The notes under the pieces are model-generated. The model made no database searches. It saw only the letters and a program-made list of their open reading frames with translations, and was not told the DNA's origin. A DNA stretch of 64,000 bases from Anaerolineaceae bacterium UBA6105. Lineage in GTDB: Bacteria; Chloroflexota; Anaerolineae; Anaerolineales; Anaerolineaceae. Positions 44,125 to 52,693 of the stretch are shown piece after piece. Location of the stretch: NCBI GenBank assembly GCA_002423495.1, contig DIWN01000041.1, positions 1-64,000 on the forward strand. Reading direction: 5' to 3'. The translations under genes and the position numbers were made by a program. How positions within the stretch are numbered: the first letter of the stretch is position 1; every line of letters begins with the position of its first letter.

Positions 44125-45093
44125 CTAGACCAGATCGTCTTCCTCCGGGTCGCCAAAACGCAGCTTGAGGTAAGACTCGTATCTTCGGGGGTCAATCTGC
44201 CCGTTTTCAACCGCTTTGCGGACCGCACAGCCCGGTTCGTGGCTGTGGCTGCAGTCGTTGAACTGGCATTCAGGCACCAGCGGCGCGATTTCTTTAAAAT
44301 AGGCATCCAGTTCTTCATCCTGGATGTCCCATAGCGCCAGCGTACGCAGCCCGGGCACATCAGCAACGTATCCGCCACCCGGCAGAGGATAGAGCTGCCT
44401 CACCTGGGTGGTGTGCTTCCCTTTTCCTCTTCCTACACCCTTACTCAAGGCGCCAACCTCCAGGTTCAGATCCGGAACGACCACATTGAGAAGGCTGCTT
44501 TTGCCCACGCCCGAAGGACCGGCAAGGGTACTCAGTTTGCCCTGAATGCACTCACGCAGCTCCTCAACCCCCTGCCCGGTAACCGCAGAGGCGTAAATGA
44601 CATCATACCCGATGGCGCGATACATACCAAAAAGCTTGTCCACCTCATCAAGCGGCATCAGATCCACCTTGTTGACCACGACCACCGCCCGGATGTGCGC
44701 GCGCTCCGTCACCACCAAAAAGCGGTCGAGCATGCGCAGGCTTGGGTCGGGCTGCGTGCAGGCAAACACCAACAGCGCCAGATCGGCATTGGCCAGGAGT
44801 ATTTGCTGATAATCGTAGTTGACGCCTGAGAGCTGTCGTGAGAAAACGGATTTTCGCGGCAGCACTTCTTCGATGCTGCCAGTGCCGTCCTCGTGGATGG
44901 CAATACGCACATTGTCCCCCACCGCCACCAGGTCGCCTTCGGCTCTGCCCTGGCGCAGTCGCCCGCGCAGACGGGTTTGGATATCGCCTTTTTCCGTGCG
45001 CACGGTCAGATAACCTGCCTGCGAACGAATCACAAAACCTTCAGTATATTCACTTTGAGAATCAGCAGAAAGCAAGGGTTGTGAGACGCCCAA
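44125..45093 (-). CDS. rsgA: ribosome small-subunit GTPase RsgA
   Basis: A 322-residue circularly permuted GTPase for 30S maturation. An N-terminal OB domain (about 15-75) precedes the GTPase with the permuted order G4 VVNKVDL, G5 SAVTGQG, G1 GPSGVGKSSLLN, G3 DVPGLR. The C-terminal zinc knuckle is CQFNDCSHSHEPGCAV. The start is TTG at 45093, with GAGGAA 6 bases upstream and overlapping the end of the PBP gene; the longer frame upstream is antisense to nothing conserved. Confidence 0.93.
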   Translation of the reverse strand: MGVSQPLLSADSQSEYTEGFVIRSQAGYLTVRTEKGDIQTRLRGRLRQGRAEGDLVAVGDNVRIAIHEDGTGSIEEVLPRKSVFSRQLSGVNYDYQQILLANADLALLVFACTQPDPSLRMLDRFLVVTERAHIRAVVVVNKVDLMPLDEVDKLFGMYRAIGYDVIYASAVTGQGVEELRECIQGKLSTLAGPSGVGKSSLLNVVVPDLNLEVGALSKGVGRGKGKHTTQVRQLYPLPGGGYVADVPGLRTLALWDIQDEELDAYFKEIAPLVPECQFNDCSHSHEPGCAVRKAVENGQIDPRRYESYLKLRFGDPEEDDLV

Positions 45094-45095
45094 GT

Positions 45096-47291
45096 TTATT
45101 CCTCTTCCGGCTCTAAGGGTACGTAGGGGCTTTCTTCCCAGGGCATGGTACCACCGGTGTTTTGCCCATCCGAGAAGTACAAAGAAACCGCCCGTCTGAA
45201 AAGAGGAGCTGCCATTTCGGAACCTTCTCCCGCATTCTCCAGAATCACAGCAATGGCAATATCGGGGTAATCCGGGTCGTTCTCGAAGGTATAACCCGCA
45301 AACCAAGCGTGCGATTCTCCAATTGGGTTTTCGGCAGTGCCAGTCTTACCGGCAATGCTATAGGGATAATTCCTGAACTGGAATTGCGCCGTACCGCTCG
45401 AGTTAGCCACCACCATGACCATGGCCTCCTGGATAGCTTCCAGGGTTGTCGGTTGCACATTTAGTTCGCGTACAACTCTCGGCTCAAAGGTATAAACTGG
45501 CTCCTGACCCGTCAAACCAATGCGCTCGATCAGCGTTGGTTGGTAGAGCGTGCCGCCATTGCCGACAGCCGCAATCAAAGCGGCAACTTGCAGCGGGCTC
45601 ACTTGCATGGTGCTCTGCCCAATCGCCATTTGCACATATTCGCTGATCTCAGTTGGGGCAGGATTGACGTTGCCGGCAAAGTCCGGGATTTCGATGCCCG
45701 TCGGCTTGCCCAGTCCAAAATCTATCGCCAGGTCAGGGATTGAAGTGCGATAGCCTTCGTTCCATAAAGAATAAGCAATATGCCAGAACCATGGGTTGCA
45801 GGACCGCATCAACCCTTCCTGCAGGGTCAACTGCCCGGAAGGCCCAAAATTGCGGGCAACCGTCCAGTCCTCGCCAACCCAACCTTCCAACTCGCGCCAG
45901 TAGCTGTCGCAATAATAGGAAGAGTCCGGTTGATAAACCCCTGTTTCAAGCGCGGCCGCCATCGTGACGACTTTGAAGACCGAGCCCGGAGGGTAGACAC
46001 CCTGCGACGCCCGGTTGTACATGGGGTTAAAGGGGTTCTGAGTGATCTCAGCAATCGAATAGGATGTGTAATAAGGCGCTATGAAAACGTTCGGATCATA
46101 TCCGGGGTTGGAGGCCATGGCTATGACCTTGCCTGAATCGCGCTCCATCACCACAATCGCGCCGACCATGTCGCCAAAGCTTTGCTGCAGGCGGTACTGA
46201 TAGGCGCTGTTAATCGTGCTGTAGATGGATTGGGCGGGTTGGGCAGGAACGCTGGAAATCCTGGTCAGCACCTGACCCTGGGGATCTTTCACGTAGAGAT
46301 CCGCACCGTGTGTTCCGGCAAGATACTGTTCGCCCCAGGCTTCGAGCCCGGACGCGCCAATTTTTTCTTCGCCGGTGTAGCCCAAACGCTGGTACTTTTC
46401 CAATTCTTCCGCCGGCACGGTCAACACAAAGCCAGTCACATGCGGTGCGATGCCGCCATCATGATAGAAACGAGAGCGGAAGTCGGAAAGAGAAATCGCG
46501 TCATAACGGGTCAGCCGGTCGTAATACTGATTAGCCGTTTCCAGGGTAACATCACCAATCACAGCATATTGATAATCCGCAGTATTTTCATATTCAGCGT
46601 AAATGGAGGCTTCTGAGCGGTCAAACATATCTGCCAGCAGCGAAACCATCTGCCCCTCATTCTCGGGGTCAATCTGACCCGGCGTGACCATCACAGTCAC
46701 TGCTTCTTCAAACGAAACCAAAGGATAATTGTCCGATGCATCCGAGGAATAGATATTTCCGCGTGCAGGCACTTCGATGACCAGTTCCAGGTAATTCCCG
46801 CCTGCCAGTTCCGGCAGCATCATTCCCGCTTCCCACTGCACATGCCAGACACCGTTTTCCAGCCTGAGGTTCATGATGGTGTCGCGGGAGATTTCGCTCA
46901 TCAAGGCAGTGCTATAGCGGATCTCATAACTAATCTGTGCGCTGGTGGGGTTGACCATCCTGGAGAGGATCGTGTAGTCCATGCCCTGCATCGTGAGTTT
47001 GACGGCTGTATCACGGTGGCTCTTCTCGAAATCTTCCATTGAAACAGCATCTTTGGTCAACTGGCTGAGCATGTCGTACATCGCCGCGTAATCTTCAGCC
47101 TTCCAGAGGTCCAGGTAGGTTTTTGCCGCTTGTTCAACATCCGGCGCAGTCTCAACATTGATTACAGGCTCGGGCAGCCCTGATGTTGGGGCAAGGGTGG
47201 GAACAGGTTCCGTGGGGGCATTATTGCAGGCAGAAAGCAATAAAGCCGCAATCAGAACCACAAAAAGTATCTTATTGAAGGATCTCATCAT
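45096..47291 (-). CDS. penicillin-binding protein (class B transpeptidase) with lipoprotein signal
   Basis: A 731-residue peptidoglycan transpeptidase. It starts MMRSFNKILFVVLIAALLLSAC, with a lipobox (LSAC) rather than the usual membrane anchor. A MecA-N/NTF2-like domain follows (about 45-165; AAKTYLDLWKAEDYAAMYDMLS), then a PBP dimerisation domain (about 175-360). The transpeptidase carries the catalytic Ser437 in SVFK, the SCN motif and KTGTAENP. MecA-N PBPs include low-affinity, beta-lactam-tolerant types. It lies 1 bp after maf and 2 bp before rsgA. Confidence 0.9.
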   Translation of the reverse strand: MMRSFNKILFVVLIAALLLSACNNAPTEPVPTLAPTSGLPEPVINVETAPDVEQAAKTYLDLWKAEDYAAMYDMLSQLTKDAVSMEDFEKSHRDTAVKLTMQGMDYTILSRMVNPTSAQISYEIRYSTALMSEISRDTIMNLRLENGVWHVQWEAGMMLPELAGGNYLELVIEVPARGNIYSSDASDNYPLVSFEEAVTVMVTPGQIDPENEGQMVSLLADMFDRSEASIYAEYENTADYQYAVIGDVTLETANQYYDRLTRYDAISLSDFRSRFYHDGGIAPHVTGFVLTVPAEELEKYQRLGYTGEEKIGASGLEAWGEQYLAGTHGADLYVKDPQGQVLTRISSVPAQPAQSIYSTINSAYQYRLQQSFGDMVGAIVVMERDSGKVIAMASNPGYDPNVFIAPYYTSYSIAEITQNPFNPMYNRASQGVYPPGSVFKVVTMAAALETGVYQPDSSYYCDSYWRELEGWVGEDWTVARNFGPSGQLTLQEGLMRSCNPWFWHIAYSLWNEGYRTSIPDLAIDFGLGKPTGIEIPDFAGNVNPAPTEISEYVQMAIGQSTMQVSPLQVAALIAAVGNGGTLYQPTLIERIGLTGQEPVYTFEPRVVRELNVQPTTLEAIQEAMVMVVANSSGTAQFQFRNYPYSIAGKTGTAENPIGESHAWFAGYTFENDPDYPDIAIAVILENAGEGSEMAAPLFRRAVSLYFSDGQNTGGTMPWEESPYVPLEPEEE

Positions 47292-47292
47292 C

Positions 47293-47955
47293 TTACCCAG
47301 AGTTTTCTTTACGGTAGATCTGCGGATAGACTTCACAGGTTATTTCATTATACCGCTGACAAGCCTGGGGCACATCCGCCTCCAGTTTTATGCCAGCCGA
47401 CTCAAGCAGCATGGCAAGGTGGCAGAGCGGAAGCCCCATCACATTAGCATAGCAGCCCTGCACGCCAGTGCACGGGTGAAACTCCCGGTGCTGGATGGCA
47501 TATCCGCCGGCTTTGTCCTTATAGTCTTCGCTGGCGATATAGGCCGCCAGTTCTTCTTCTGAATAATCGCGCATGAATACATCAGTGGCACAAAGCGATT
47601 CCATCGTTCCGCCGCCGTTTTCGGTTCGCAAACATAAGGCCGTATAGACCCTGTGCCCACGAGCGCGCATAGCCCGCAGGACCTCGTAAGCTTCATCCTC
47701 ATTCGCTGGTTTGCCTATGACCTGCTCATCCAAAACCACAATGGTATCGGCGGACAGGATCCATTCACCATCAGCATGCAATACTGCCAGCCCTTTTTCG
47801 CGCGCCATCTGGCGAACATATTCGATCGCGTCCACGTCATCGGGATGGGTTTCATCGGCATTAGAAGGGCGTTTTTCGAATGGAATCCCAAGCAAACGCA
47901 AGAGTTCGTTTCTGCGTGGCGAGGTGGAAGCTAAGATCAATTTTGTTTCAGCCAT
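47293..47955 (-). CDS. maf: Maf family nucleoside triphosphate pyrophosphatase
   Basis: A 220-residue house-cleaning pyrophosphatase. The N-terminal LILASTSPRRNELLRLLGIPFE is the family signature. VLSADTIVVLDEQVIGKPANEDEA supplies the metal-binding acidic residues and GYAIQHREFHPCTGVQGCYANVMGLPLCHL closes the active site. Maf proteins hydrolyse non-canonical or modified pyrimidine NTPs and are associated with septum control, which fits its place before a PBP gene. Confidence 0.93.
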   Translation of the reverse strand: MAETKLILASTSPRRNELLRLLGIPFEKRPSNADETHPDDVDAIEYVRQMAREKGLAVLHADGEWILSADTIVVLDEQVIGKPANEDEAYEVLRAMRARGHRVYTALCLRTENGGGTMESLCATDVFMRDYSEEELAAYIASEDYKDKAGGYAIQHREFHPCTGVQGCYANVMGLPLCHLAMLLESAGIKLEADVPQACQRYNEITCEVYPQIYRKENSG

Positions 47956-48008
47956 ACAAGCGGGGATTCTAACATGAAAGCAGGGTCAGCCTTTTCAGTC
48001 AAGCAGGC

Positions 48009-48938
48009 TCATTCCGGCTGCCCGGGTTTGCGGACTTCAAATCGGTCAAAATCATTGGCAAGATAGGTTTCAGGGAAGATTGCGCGCGCTTCTGCCAGGA
48101 GATCGTCATCCCGGTAGCGCCTTGAAACATGGGTCAGGATCAACTTCCCCACCCCGGTTTCAACTGCCAGGCGCGCCACATCCGCAGCAGTGGAATGGCC
48201 GAACTTCTCTGCCATTTCAAGGTCTTCTGCCAGGTAGGTCGCTTCGATCACCATCATATCTGCCCCAGTCACATGCTCCCGGAGTTTATCAAGTTTGCCG
48301 ACGTCGCCAACAATTGCCAGGCTCACACCCGGGCGCTCTTCGCCCAGGACATCCTCGGGACTGATCACCCTGCCATCAGCCAGGGTAATCGCTTTGCCCT
48401 GCACAAGGTCGCGCCGGCAAGGTCCGTTTGGCACACCCAAGGCTTCTGCCACTTCTGAAAGGAAGGGTCTGTGGCTCTTTTCAGTAAAACGATAGCCCAG
48501 CGAGGAGGAACCGCGGTGGTCAACCGGAAAAGCCTGAATGTCAAAATGCTTGCTTTGAAAAATCAGACCCGGCTTGATCTCCAGCATGTTTAAGGGCATT
48601 GGCGGCTCCTTGCCCCGCAGCACCACTCCGTTGATTAAGTCGCTGACGCGGTCCATCGTATGGCGGCTGCCGTAAATATTGACTTCTTCAATAGCTTCCC
48701 AGCGCATGAAGGTAGAAAGCATGCCTGCCAGACCAAGGATATGGTCCAGATGGCCATGGGTGAGAAGGATGTGGTTTAGCCGCTTGAAGCCGACCCCGGA
48801 TTTGAGGATTTGCCGCTGTGTGCCCTCCCCACAATCCACCATGAAACGAAACTCGTCATGTTTAACGACGAGTGAGGACAAACCGCGTTTGATGGAGGGC
48901 GCAGAGGCGGACGTGCCCAGAAAGACGAGTTCAAACAA
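48009..48938 (-). CDS. rnz: ribonuclease Z
   Basis: A 309-residue tRNA 3' endonuclease of the metallo-beta-lactamase superfamily. Motif I is FLGTSASAPS, motif II LTHGHLDHILGLAG, the exosite-like segment is around 150-185, and the C-terminal half has SLAIVGDVGKLDKL, MVIEATYL, GHSTAADVARLA and LILTHVSRRY. Length and motifs are standard. It is the last gene of a run with two small membrane proteins. Confidence 0.95.
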   Translation of the reverse strand: MFELVFLGTSASAPSIKRGLSSLVVKHDEFRFMVDCGEGTQRQILKSGVGFKRLNHILLTHGHLDHILGLAGMLSTFMRWEAIEEVNIYGSRHTMDRVSDLINGVVLRGKEPPMPLNMLEIKPGLIFQSKHFDIQAFPVDHRGSSSLGYRFTEKSHRPFLSEVAEALGVPNGPCRRDLVQGKAITLADGRVISPEDVLGEERPGVSLAIVGDVGKLDKLREHVTGADMMVIEATYLAEDLEMAEKFGHSTAADVARLAVETGVGKLILTHVSRRYRDDDLLAEARAIFPETYLANDFDRFEVRKPGQPE

Positions 48939-48955
48939 GAGTCAGAACCTCCGGG

Positions 48956-49162
48956 TTATTTTTTGTTTTGGCTGATGCCGGTGATTTGCTTGAGAGCGCC
49001 AAGCGCCGTCAAACCCACTTGCAGGCCTTGCTGAGCGGTGATCGGCAGGCTTTTATTTTCCGTTTCGGATTGCTCGATAAAAGTCATGGCAGCCCGATAG
49101 CCAATGAAAGCACCAGCCAGGGTTCCGATCACAAGAGTCAGTGTCTTAATGTTTGATTTCAT
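48956..49162 (-). CDS. 68-residue single-span protein
   Basis: A small protein with one glycine-containing membrane segment (LTLVIGTLAGAFIGYRAAMTFI) and a polar tail with TAQQGLQVGLTALGALKQITG. No family is recognised. It lies 5 bp after the upstream membrane protein and 17 bp before rnz on the same strand, so co-transcription supports it. AAGGATAGAACTT precedes the ATG by a few bases. Confidence 0.65.
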   Translation of the reverse strand: MKSNIKTLTLVIGTLAGAFIGYRAAMTFIEQSETENKSLPITAQQGLQVGLTALGALKQITGISQNKK

Positions 49163-49167
49163 AAGTT

Positions 49168-49608
49168 CTATCCTTTTTTTGAGAACCGGTCGGTCAGACT
49201 TGTTCCAATTTGTTGAATCTTCGCGTTAAATTCACGCAGCGCCATAATTGGTTTTGTTGACGCGTCGCCAGCACTACGCATATATTTCTGACCCTGGCTC
49301 AGATAGCCCCGGAGAGCTTTGCCTGCCTGAGGAACAAGCTGGTGCAATTTAACGACGCCAATGGTCAGTACAATTACCAAGGCGAGTGAAATCAGCCCAA
49401 AAAGCAGCACTGGCAGCACTAAGAGCACTGTTGCTACCCCAGCAAGGTTTGCTGTGTCCGCAGCCCCAAGGCTGCCTTTGATGGCAAGCCAAACTATCAC
49501 GCCCACAACAAGCAGGCTGATCAGGATGATTGGAAAAGCGATCATCCAAAAGCGGTTGCGCTTGTGAGCTTTATCGATTGCTTCGCGTATTTTTGATTCA
49601 TCAGTCAT
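49168..49608 (-). CDS. 146-residue two-span membrane protein
   Basis: A short charged N-terminus (MTDESKIREAIDKAHKRNRF) precedes two long membrane segments (about 20-45 and 55-88), then an amphipathic tail (LVPQAGKALRGYLSQGQKYMRSAGDASTKPIMALREFNAKIQQIG). No family is recognised. The start at 49608 is supported by AGGTG about 8 bases upstream. It is the first gene of a three-gene run ending in rnz. Confidence 0.65.
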   Translation of the reverse strand: MTDESKIREAIDKAHKRNRFWMIAFPIILISLLVVGVIVWLAIKGSLGAADTANLAGVATVLLVLPVLLFGLISLALVIVLTIGVVKLHQLVPQAGKALRGYLSQGQKYMRSAGDASTKPIMALREFNAKIQQIGTSLTDRFSKKG

Positions 49609-50106
49609 AAGATACACCTGCTACTGCAATTTTAGCATGAGATTCACGCCCCTTTCCAGATTATACAAACTCAACCCAAAACTACAGGGCAAAAGGTTTT
49701 TGTTAACAAATTGCGGTCCTTTTCATGTATAATGAAGCCAGGAAAATTATCGCACATGCGTCCGGGAGGCTGTTTAAGCTTATTTTGCCTCCGATTGTGG
49801 CTTAGAATTGCTGCGCGATTTACTGGATAGGAAAGTGTCAGTGTTAAAAACTGACTTATGTATTGGGAAAACAATGTGTTTTTGGAGCAGTCGAGTGAAC
49901 AATCTATCATTCCTGTTGCAACCTGATTTTCTGACGGGTCAACAGCGAGATTTTCTACCTGAAAAGGAACAAAAGGATTGATCGTCTCTGACTGTCAGCT
50001 TGCCAGTACATAATAGAAATTGCTCGAGTTCGTCTTGAGCTTTCAGCTTATCGAGTGAGTCCGGTATTCAACAGCCATGGTCATGGGCCATGGCTGTTTG
50101 TTACGG
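49609..50106. other. 500-bp non-coding stretch upstream of recX
   Basis: No credible protein is encoded. TATAAT at 49728-49733 (preceded by TG) could start a plus-strand transcript. Downstream are hairpins GGAGGC...GCCTCC (49764-49789), GTCAGT-GTTAAAA-ACTGAC (49837-49855), GCTCGAG-TTCGT-CTTGAGC (about 50023-50041) and AACAGCCATGG-N7-CCATGGCTGTT followed by TGTTA (50070-50100). A structured RNA of about 360 nt or a long recX leader would fit. The sequence matches none of the RNase P, tmRNA or SRP RNA signatures I know. Confidence 0.4.
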
Positions 50107-50772
50107 ATGAAAAAGACGATTACTGAAATCAGCGCGCAAAAACGCAATCGCAGGCGGGTGAACATCAGCCTGGACGGGTCCTATGCTTTCTCGTTGGACC
50201 GATTGACTGCTGCCTGGCTGCAAGTTGGGCGCGAACTGAGTGACGCGGAAATCGAAAAACTTCAGATGAGCGACGAGGTAGAAGTTGGCTTCAACCAGGC
50301 TCTCAATTTTTTGAGCTACAGAAGCCGCTCGGCAACAGAAATGACCCGCTACCTCGAAGGTAAGGGTTACGCCCCCAGCACGTTGAAGGCAGTGCTTGCC
50401 CGCCTCGAAGAAGAGGGTCTGCTAAACGACGAGCGTTTTGCCAGGGAGTGGATTGAGAACCGCAACACCTTTCGCCCGCGAAGCCATAGTCAACTAAGAG
50501 CCGAACTGCGTTTTAAGGGTTTGGCAGAGAGTTCCATCGAATCAGCCCTTGAGGAATCCGGGGTGGACGACGCCACACTCGCGATGGCAGCAGCCCGTAA
50601 GCAGGCTCATCGCTATCTTTCATCCGATTACGAAATTTATCGAAAAAAACTTGGGAACGCGCTTTTGCGGCGCGGTTTCAGTTATGCCACGGTCAATGAA
50701 ACCTTACGCACTCTTTGGAATGAGATGCAGCACACCGAGACCGTGGAACCAAATAAAACATGGAGCAATTGA
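50107..50772 (+). CDS. recX: RecX family regulatory protein
   Basis: A 221-residue modulator of RecA. After a short N-terminal beta extension (ITEISAQKRNRRRVNISLDGSYAFSL), three RecX helical modules follow: ALNFLSYRSRSATEMTRYLEGKG, LEEEGLLNDERFAREWIENR and LRAELRFKGLAESSIESALEE, then a fourth helical repeat. The start at 50107 has no good ribosome binding site and lies 9 bp after an 11-bp hairpin. The stop is 4 bp before rny, so the two form an operon. recA is not in the window. Confidence 0.88.
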   Translation: MKKTITEISAQKRNRRRVNISLDGSYAFSLDRLTAAWLQVGRELSDAEIEKLQMSDEVEVGFNQALNFLSYRSRSATEMTRYLEGKGYAPSTLKAVLARLEEEGLLNDERFAREWIENRNTFRPRSHSQLRAELRFKGLAESSIESALEESGVDDATLAMAAARKQAHRYLSSDYEIYRKKLGNALLRRGFSYATVNETLRTLWNEMQHTETVEPNKTWSN

Positions 50773-50776
50773 CACA

Positions 50777-52330
50777 ATGAAAACCTTATTTCAACCAGGC
50801 CAAGGTCCTAACCTGCTCTTTCTGTGGGTTGGACTCGCCGTTATCTTGGGTGTCCTGATCGGATACCTGATTTTCTCAGCCATCCGCAAAAACCAGGATG
50901 AAAAACTCAAAAGAACTGCGGAAAATATTATCGACCAGGCAAAAGAAATTGCCAAAAACACGGAGCTGGAAGCCAAAGACACCGCCCTGAAAATCACCCT
51001 GCAGGCGGAAAGTGAGATCCAGCACAAGCGCAGCGAACTCAACAAAGAAGATGACCGTCTTGTGAAACGCCGCGAAGAACTTGATAATCGTTTCGACCAA
51101 ATGCAGCAGCGTGAGTCCACTCTCAACAAACGTCAGAGTGCCGTTGATAAGCGCGCCAATGAAATCGAAGCCCTCTATACTGAACAGTTTGCCGAACTGC
51201 AGCGCGTTTCAGCGATGACCAGTGAAGAAGCCCGCGCGCTCCTGCTTGAAGAAGTTGAAAAGGAAGCCCGCGGAGACATGGCGCGCATCATCCGCCAGCA
51301 TGAGATCGAAGCAACCGAAACCGGCATGGAAAAAGCCCGCGAAATGATCGCTGATGCCATTCAGCGCGTCGCTTCAGACAAGGTCGCGGAAGTGACCACC
51401 TCTCTGGTTTCACTTCCTAATGAGGAAATGAAGGGTCGCATCGTTGGACGCAATGGTCGCAACATCCGGGCCTTCGAACAGGCAACCGGCGTGGACGTGA
51501 TCGTGGATGACACCCCCGAAGCTGTTACCGTCTCTTGTTTTGACTCTGTCCGCCGTGAAACCGCCCGCCGCACCCTGACACGGCTTGTGACGGACGGCCG
51601 CATTCACCCGGCATACATTGAGAAGATCCTTGAAGAAGAACGCAAAGCGATGGACGAGGATATCCTCAAAGCTGGCAAAGAAGCAGTCTACGAAGCCGGC
51701 ATCCACGGTTTGCACCCCGAAATTGTCAAGAAACTGGGGCGTTTGAAATACCGCACCTCCTACGGTCAGAATCAGCTTGCGCACGCGGTGGAAACATCCA
51801 AGATCGCCAGTGTTTTAGCAGCTGAGCTCGGCGCGAATGTGGAAGTGGCTAAACTCGGCGCGCTTTTGCACGACCTTGGCAAAGCCATGGACCACAACAC
51901 GGAAGGCACCCACGCCCAAATCGGCGCGGAATTCGCCAAACGCCACGGCGTCAGTGCGGCAGTTTGCAACACCATCGCCGCCCACCATCACGAAGTGGAC
52001 CAGGTCTCGATTGAGGCGATCCTGGTGGAAGCCGCGGATGCCATCTCTGGCGCTCGCCCTGGTGCCCGCCGTGAGGACCTTGAGCAGTACATCAAGCGCC
52101 TGAAAGCCCTTGAGAACATCGCCAACTCCCACAAGGGCGTTGAACAGAGCTACGCCATCCAGGCCGGCCGGGAAGTGCGTATTATTGTCAAGCCTGAAGA
52201 GATTGATGACCTTGAAGCCCATCGCATCGCCAAGGACATCGCCACCGAGATCGAGGAAACCATGCAGTACCCCGGTCAGATCCAGGTGACCGTCATCCGC
52301 GAAACCCGCTCTGTCAGTTACGCAAAATAG
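50777..52330 (+). CDS. rny: ribonuclease Y
   Basis: A 517-residue membrane-anchored endoribonuclease that starts mRNA decay. One N-terminal span (about 10-32), a long coiled coil (about 35-200), a KH domain (about 210-270; GRIVGRNGRNIRAFEQATGVDVIVDD) and the HD domain with HDLGKAMD (His-Asp) and HHHEVD around 330-420. Length and order match the family. GGAGCAATTGACACA precedes the ATG. A terminator follows. Confidence 0.95.
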   Translation: MKTLFQPGQGPNLLFLWVGLAVILGVLIGYLIFSAIRKNQDEKLKRTAENIIDQAKEIAKNTELEAKDTALKITLQAESEIQHKRSELNKEDDRLVKRREELDNRFDQMQQRESTLNKRQSAVDKRANEIEALYTEQFAELQRVSAMTSEEARALLLEEVEKEARGDMARIIRQHEIEATETGMEKAREMIADAIQRVASDKVAEVTTSLVSLPNEEMKGRIVGRNGRNIRAFEQATGVDVIVDDTPEAVTVSCFDSVRRETARRTLTRLVTDGRIHPAYIEKILEEERKAMDEDILKAGKEAVYEAGIHGLHPEIVKKLGRLKYRTSYGQNQLAHAVETSKIASVLAAELGANVEVAKLGALLHDLGKAMDHNTEGTHAQIGAEFAKRHGVSAAVCNTIAAHHHEVDQVSIEAILVEAADAISGARPGARREDLEQYIKRLKALENIANSHKGVEQSYAIQAGREVRIIVKPEEIDDLEAHRIAKDIATEIEETMQYPGQIQVTVIRETRSVSYAK

Positions 52331-52348
52331 AACTCTCACCAGGCAATC

Positions 52349-52383
52349 AAAACTACCCTCAATTTGATGGGGGTAGTTTTTTA
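52349..52383 (+). terminator. terminator of recX-rny
   Basis: AAAACTACCCTC (52349-52360) pairs with GGGGGTAGTTTT (52369-52380; one G-U pair) and runs into a T tract of six. It lies 19 bp after the rny stop. Confidence 0.9.
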
Positions 52384-52693
52384 TTACATACTTCAGTCCT
52401 CTTTTGGCAGTCAATCCATCCGTAGTAGACTTTTGTTACGCCTACAGAATGACGTGTGTGATCAAATTGAGTTTTCGCATGTCTCGACAACCAACAGTCA
52501 GAACAATCTGTAAAACACATCTCCGATATTTTTGGTGAGATGGGAGAATTCGGTTATATGGATTCAGTGATTGCTGTTTGTGGCCAGACAAAAATACTAT
52601 CGTTAAGTACTAAAACAATTGGTAGAATACTAGAAGGAAGAAGACATAAATTTTTTCATTTTTTCTCGATAACCATGTCTGCTTCGAAACCGC
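52384..52693. other. AT-rich non-coding lead into the DarT1-NADAR pair
   Basis: Base composition drops visibly in GC after the rny terminator. No recognisable gene is present. A 69-codon frame (52540-52749) overlaps the toxin start in another frame but has no family match and no clear ribosome binding site. TAGAAT at 52623-52628 could be a -10 for the toxin operon; no good -35 is seen. Confidence 0.45.

Noticed and set aside
42267..44378. Longer 703-codon version of the orphan solute-binding protein
   Set aside because: The first 88 codons run out of frame through rsgA; the TTG at 44114 with AGGAG starts a proper lipoprotein signal.
49671..49910. 79-codon minus-strand frame
   Set aside because: Sequence is low in protein-like features, has no ribosome binding site, and lies opposite the hairpin-rich stretch.
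49735..50100. RNase P RNA, tmRNA, SRP RNA or 6S RNA
   Set aside because: None of the conserved cores I know (such as the RNase P GAGGAAAGTCC region or the tmRNA tRNA-like end) is present.
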